64,000 nt of DNA from Vitellaria paradoxa (lineage: Eukaryota > Streptophyta > Magnoliopsida > Ericales > Sapotaceae), in NCBI GenBank assembly GCA_019916065.1, contig CM034238.1, positions 36,610,402 to 36,674,401 of the forward strand, written 5' to 3'. The notes below the pieces were generated by a model, which was not told the origin of the DNA, did no database searches, and saw nothing but the letters and a program-made list of their open reading frames with translations. A program made the position numbers and the translations under genes. Below, in pieces: positions 58,880 through 64,000 of the stretch (position 1 is the stretch's first letter; each line of letters begins with the position of its first letter).

Positions 58880-59215
58880 TTTGTTTATTATTTTAAACTT
58901 GAATTCATTCATTATAATTTTTATAGTCATATTTAATTTAATTTTTTTTGTTAATTTCACGTTTGATGGGTTTTCTTATGGTTTTGAGGTCGACACTCAA
59001 TCAATGCATTGTTTTGATTGTATTTTGTAAAATTAAGGATAATATAATCATTATTTTAAATTTTATGAAACTTTAGAATTTTGTTAGATAATTTCATATT
59101 ATTGTAATATATTTGAATGAACAGGAATATTTGAATAAACATGTTTAATTAATATACATGTTTTATTGCATGAATGTACAGTTTTTTTTTTTAATTTCAG
59201 CAGAAAGAAACATAT
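58880..59215. repeat. ~340-bp dispersed repeat, copy 2
   Basis: Ordered similarity to 21370-21715 (TTCATTCATTATAATTT, TTAAGGATAATATAAT, CATGAATGTA). It lies between the gene-like interior and the subterminal repeats of the CACTA-type element. Confidence 0.5.
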
Positions 59216-59245
59216 TTTTGTTAAAATATATATATATATATATAT

Positions 59246-59550
59246 AGACGACCGCCTCTAAGCGGTCGTTAAAGTTTTTTTTTTTTAATTTTTATTTTTG
59301 GCAATTGTTGTTGATAAATGTTTAGACGACCGCTTTGAGGCGGTCGTTAAAGACTTTAGACGACTGCTTTCAGGCGGTCGTCAAAAAATTTTTAGTAGTC
59401 GTCACTTTCGACGACCACCTCTAAGCGGTCGTTCAAACTCTTTCTCGACCCCAACATCTACGACCACTATGTAGCGATCGTCAGGCGGTCGACAAAAGTA
59501 TAGACGACCGCTTTTTGCACTTTAGGCGACCGCTATTGGCGGTCAACAAT
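59246..59550. repeat. subterminal GACGACCGC/GCGGTCGT repeats
   Basis: At least five short inverted pairs, for example GACGACCGCCTCTAAGCGGTCGT at about 59248 (23 bp, hairpin-forming) and similar ones near 59322, 59357, 59413 and 59503. In En/Spm-type elements such subterminal motifs bind the element-encoded DNA-binding protein. Confidence 0.75.
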
Positions 59551-59765
59551 TTCAACTTTTCTTGTAGTGTAATTATTTCTCTAATTATATCTTACTCATC
59601 TCTCATTCTGTATCAAATCCACCAATCAATTTCTTCACAAGCGAACTCAAACTAATCCTTACTCTCTCAAATGCATTTTGAATTTATTCAATTATTTAAT
59701 TATTTTACAAATTTACATTTAAACTTTTTGTTGATCAAATTTTACTTTCGCGCAACTCCTAGTTA

Positions 59766-61450
59766 TAAATACAATTCAAGACAACCTTATTAGGTGCGTC
59801 AACCCATTCAACTAAACCCAAGAATTCCTATAAATAGTTTTTGGTAAAAAAAATAGATAGATGAATAAAGTAACAAAGTGCGGGCCACACTACAAATTGA
59901 AAACTAAATTGCAACTTGGAAGAGAAAAAGCAAGTTTAAAGCTTCACATCTGATAGTTCAAAAAATTCTAAAAACCCCAAAAATCTTGTAATTTATGCTA
60001 ATTTTGAATGATTCTACCCAAAAATCAAATTACTAGTGAGAATTCAGAAAATCAATTCAAACCAAAGATACCCACTTAATAAGGTAGAAATGCTAGAACG
60101 CTAAAATAAATAAATAAAATTATGTTGTACATGAAAATTCAAACTTTTCAGAATCCATCACTTCGCATGGCGAAAAATTTAAAAATAAAAACGGAATAAA
60201 TGGACCACTATGATTCGCTCATAGTTTGCAAAAACACATTATAACTTATACAACAGGAACAGTCTTAGTGTAAGGCCAAACATGTGTTGAAATTGGATAA
60301 AAAAGGCATCCTTGCTTTTACAAATACTCTTTCTTTTTCTTTTTTCATTTTCTATAATTATTATTTTTAGGTGAAAATGCATATTACCTCAAATCATAAG
60401 CCTTAATTTTAATCGTGGCAAAGGCGATGTGGATATTAAGGTTATTTTTTATCTTATTATTATTATTATTATTTTATTTTTTGTAAAACTTTTTCTTATA
60501 AAGTACTAAAAATTTTTTACTAAATACAAAATTTTTTATTTAAAGACAATTCTTTTATTCTTTTGAGAAGCATAATTATTTATTAATTTTATGTAATTGA
60601 GAACCTTTTTTTCATTAATTTTTATTGGTGAGATGTAAATTTTGGTTTGTGCTCTTACAATTATGAGACTTTAATTACTGATGAGAATTTTTTTTTTATT
60701 TTTACCCAAATCTTGAACTTTTTTTTGAAAGTCTATATATAAGAAAGAAATATTTGTTGCTGTTTACTTAACCAAACATCAATATCCAAATTATTTTTAA
60801 AATCAAGTTCAGTAAGGTACGGTTTTAGTTTTTTTTTTATTGTGTGGGAATTTAACTAAATGCGCTCTTAGAATTATTTTGGGAGAATTTTCTGAAAACT
60901 TCAACTTCAGTAGTTGTAGATTTCGTGCAGATATTATACGTAATTTGTAATATTTCTGATTTATGTTATTATAAGAGATTTTATTTCTTAAAGTTATTAT
61001 AAGATCCTGTCTCTTTCAAATCTATCTTATTTTATTTATCAAATAAAAATTAATACTAATATGCCTCAAAAGATTTTAAAAAATTGAGATTTTTTTTCCT
61101 GAATCTTAGACAATTGTCTAATTTACCTTCGAATTGAGTTGTCCTTTGTGTCTTGATCGAACCACATTAGCAATGAGCGTTGTGGGTCCAATCTTCATCC
61201 CTGACGTGCTAAGATTGTCGTCGCTCGCAACTGACCAAGGTGGGGTCAGCTGAAAATGCATAATGAAATGAATAACATATATGATGAGCGAAAGCGTATG
61301 GTTAAAGGATTCATTCACATTCTTGAGTTTGAAAATTAAAGCGGACGGATATCCTATGAACGCCTCATTAAAATATATATATATATATATATGAAGCCTA
61401 TCATTTGCAGAACCAATCCATGCATCTACAAGATTTACAAATCTCATTCG
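59766..61450. repeat. tandem array unit, copy A3, last part
   Basis: Matches A1 at 28145-30000: CAACCCATTCAACTAAA, ATACCCACTTAATAAG, AAAAAGGCATCCTTGC, TTGGGTGAAA-like blocks and GTTGTGGGTCCAATCTTCAT. The minus-strand 109-codon frame at 61118-61447 spans two of these conserved parts and a TA microsatellite and is not supported as a whole. Confidence 0.75.
61127..61200 (-). other. candidate 74-nt exon conserved between array copies
   Basis: On the minus strand it is preceded by CACGTCAG (acceptor-like) and followed by GTAAATTAG (donor-like). The core ATGAAGATTGGACCCACAAC and CTAATGTGGT is conserved in A1 at about 29511-29583, where the acceptor CATTTCAG is kept and the donor GT is lost. It may be a non-coding or coding exon of the array's ancestral gene. 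The gene is unknown. Confidence 0.3.
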
Positions 61451-62051
61451 AACTTGAGCACTAAATCTATACTCAAATGGATGGTAATAAAATTATTAAT
61501 AACTTGGCACACTCGGTATAATGTATAAAATCTATTTATTTTTTCATAATGGATTTATGAAGGAAAATTAAAATGGTGCTTTAGTTATACTTTTCATATT
61601 ATTATTATTTTTATAAAATAAAATATAAAATACATGCCTGATCAAATAATGAAAATTAACGAAAATTAACCGGTAGCAAAAATAAATTAAAATAATTGCA
61701 AAGAAAATTGACAAATGTGGCGCTTATTACTATAATTTCAACATACCGAATGAACAAATAAGAGAAGTTAAAACATTGTAAAAGAACTATGCCTTTTCAT
61801 TTTGCCAATATGATTTTGTGAAAAAAAAATCATTAGATATATTAAAGTGTTCACTACTTTTTTTTTTGGTAAGTATGTTCACTACTTGATATTCACTATA
61901 CCATATATATATTTTAATTGATTAAGGTGTCTATGCTAATTTTCTTGTATATCGACTAATACTTGTGACTCTGAAAGTTAAGGATCAGATAAGTCTCCGA
62001 TGATCGTGAGAAAGCTCGAATTGGTGATTATTAGAGAATAAACCCAAAATC
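61451..62051. other. AT-rich intergenic stretch, no gene seen
   Basis: No domain-bearing frame and no repeat that I could pair elsewhere in the window. Confidence 0.5.
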
Positions 62052-62054
62052 TTA

Positions 62055-62376
62055 GGTGGCATTTGGTTTATTATTTTTTTCTTTTTTCTATTTTCTGTTT
62101 TATGTTCAAAACAAGAAAATAAAAAAGGCTCTATTTTCCTTATTTTGATATTTTCTTTGTTTTAAGTTGAAAACGTTCAAAATGACTTTTTACCATTTTT
62201 CATTTTATGTGTAAACTTATTTTCTGTTTTCTAAAATATATTTTGAAAATACAAGTGACCAAATACGTTGTAACTGTTTTTCTTGTTTTCAAAAGGACAA
62301 AATGGCAAATGTGCTTAAAATAGAAAATTAAAAATAAAAATAGAAAATAAAAAATAGAAAAACAAATCAAATGGGC
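62055..62376. mobile_element. Tourist-like MITE, second copy
   Basis: 322 bp, left end GGTGGCATTTGGTTTATT, right end (reverse complement) GCCCATTTGATTTGTT, flanked by TTA (62052-62054 and 62377-62379). The interior is of the same AAAATAGAAAA/TTTTCTATTTT type as the copy at 5266-5590. Confidence 0.65.
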
Positions 62377-62379
62377 TTA

Positions 62380-64000
62380 TTATTTCAAATTACTCCTTTG
62401 GTTTAATAATCACCATACTACAGACCATGCCTGCTGATTGACTTGATCAATTGATAGGCTCCTAGCTTGAATTGATGTATTGAGTTTTATCATCAATATA
62501 ATAGAAATGTTATATCTATAGATTGTTATAACCCACAGATTAATTATTTATTTTATTTACGTGTTATACTTTTAGGAAATTAGTTGACTTTATTTAAGAA
62601 ATAATATTTAAATTATTAATTTATTTATGTATTTTTAGGTAGGTATAGACCATTGGATAATTTAAGGAATTATTTTTTTATCATTGATATATGATTGGAA
62701 GTCCACTGTAATTTAAGTGGATGTAATAGTACTAGATCAAAGGAGTTACATATATAAATAAAGATTAGGTCAACTAAAGTTTTATTATATTCTGTATTTA
62801 GAGATAAAGATTGAGGAAGACAGAGAGAAGGCAGTGACAGGTGAAGGGTGAATAGAATTCCAAATGTCAGTTGTTGTTATTTATTTATTTTCTTTAATTG
62901 AATGCATACATGCATGACATGGGTGAATGATTCTGTTAGAAAGAATGGGTCTCAATTTTGGTATAATGTTATTAGATAGAAATTATACATATATATAATA
63001 CAGAGGAGGAGGCGAGAGGGTAAGAAGCAAAAAAATAACAATAATAATAAAAAAATTTGTGCTGCTACATTTTAGCTTCTAGATCTATATTGATTGACAA
63101 TATAAATATCTATATATTAGAAGTTATTGATTAATTGAAAAGTAACATGACATATCAGGGAAAAATCTATGTATGCATATGTACATATATATATATATTA
63201 GATGATTGAATTGGTATGTTTAGCTTATTTAAAAATAATAATAATAGTAATGGTTTTGATAATTAAAAGTAAGGTGATGTGATGAATGGATATCACACAA
63301 AGTTTGTCGAGTTGGAAGGTTGAATTCGAAGAACAAAATAGAATTAAATTTAATTAATTGTGACGTAGTGGGTAACTTGTGAGTGTGCGTATATATTCAC
63401 GTACAGTTAATATATTAGGCTCTTAAAAAAAGGGAAAAAGAAAAAGAAAAAGGAAAGGTTAGTGTTGGACTGGTGAAAAGTGAGATGTGAATTTGTATTG
63501 GCAGTATCTAAAAAAAAGGGGGGAATGATGTGCAGCCACATGAGGGTTTTGGTGAGTGTTATTTTGAATCATTTAATAAGATAATTATTGATATTAATTA
63601 TTTTGATGGAGTGGGTTATAGGTAATAATTTTTTTTTATTTAAGGTAGACTTTTAAATAATGAATATTCATATTTATGTATTCCGGATGGTGACAGAATA
63701 TTCTAGCACATTTTTACACATGCATATTTGAACTTCAGATGAGTGGTTTGTCTTGTTAGTATTAAAATTTGTAAACTGATTCATGCATAAATGTTTTAAA
63801 GGTTGGGTTTTGTAAACTAGTATTTATGAAAATCTATTTATTTTGGATGAGAAATTCTATGTTTTATACTAGTGAGCATAGTAAAAATTATTTAAACACT
63901 TGTGTTTAGTTTTGAAATTTGTAGGATAGTGATGAATAATTATTTTATGGTTATTGGAATTGAAAAAAAAGGTCCAAGGGACAGGCTTCTCAAGTGGTGT
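62380..64000. other. AT-rich right end of the window, no gene seen
   Basis: Contains TATATAAATAAAG near 62752, followed by a purine-rich GAGGAAGACAGAGAGAAGG stretch, which could be a promoter or a short non-coding LTR-like remnant. I could not find paired ends. AT and AAT microsatellites are frequent. No supported gene. Confidence 0.4.

Larger units (their letters stand above)
55689..59569. mobile_element. CACTA-type (En/Spm) non-autonomous element with gene fragments
   Basis: The right end reads, as reverse complement, CACTACAAGAAAAGTTGAAA, the canonical plant CACTA terminus. The left end CACTACTATAGCAACGG is a shorter match. Both borders are flanked by TAA (55686-55688 and 59570-59572), the 3-bp duplication of CACTA elements. 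Subterminal GACGACCGC/GCGGTCGT motifs cluster at the right end, and related words occur at the left (ACGACATGGACGACCG). I see no transposase. The interior looks like host-gene DNA with splice-flanked open stretches. Confidence 0.6.

Noticed and set aside
61118..61447. 109-codon minus-strand frame at the end of array copy A3
   Set aside because: It crosses a TA microsatellite and an acceptor-like site and is not preserved as a whole in A1; only a 74-nt part looks exon-like.

Overview
This is plant nuclear DNA, most likely from a dicot. It is AT-rich and holds one intact coiled-coil NBS-LRR resistance-type gene, and it is otherwise packed with plant transposons: Ty3/gypsy of the chromovirus and Athila types, Ty1/copia of the Tork/Tnt1 type, a CACTA element, MULE-like foldbacks and hAT- and Tourist-like MITEs. 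The species cannot be named from the sequence. I see no bacterial genes, CRISPR array, rRNA or tRNA gene.

Layout. 1-760: four and a bit copies of a ~178-bp tandem repeat. 1972-4800 (minus): an uninterrupted 942-codon CC-NBS-LRR gene, the only confident host gene. 5.2-6.7 kb: a Tourist-like MITE and a lone MULE arm. 7529-15033 (plus): a decayed chromovirus (Reina-like) with LTRs, a tRNA-Met primer site, a triplicated leader and gag-pol full of stops. 15-33 kb: mostly non-coding, with hAT-like and foldback elements and repeated first-exon-like modules. 26.3-61.4 kb: a local tandem array of one non-coding or gene-relic unit, each copy interrupted by different transposons.

The largest structure is a retrotransposon nest. 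A Tork-type copia element (33698-52360, plus) carries in its RNase H domain a full-length Athila-type element (38159-51511, minus) flanked by a perfect 5-bp duplication TCTAC. By hand count the copia LTRs differ at about 22 of 509 positions, all transitions, and the Athila LTRs at about 15 of 1494, so the inner element is younger, as nesting requires. Both elements are coding-dead, often through C-to-T/G-to-A changes.

After the nest come a 1.3-kb foldback MULE (53794-55124) whose site can be compared with unoccupied array copies, and a CACTA-type element (55689-59569) with GACGACCGC/GCGGTCGT subterminal motifs and at least one captured exon-like segment. The last 2.5 kb is AT-rich with another Tourist-like MITE. 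I found no new multi-gene system. The most unusual signals are a palindrome TATTCGAATA repeated through the Athila element, the exon captured in the CACTA element, and the tandem array that supplies empty-site references for three insertions.
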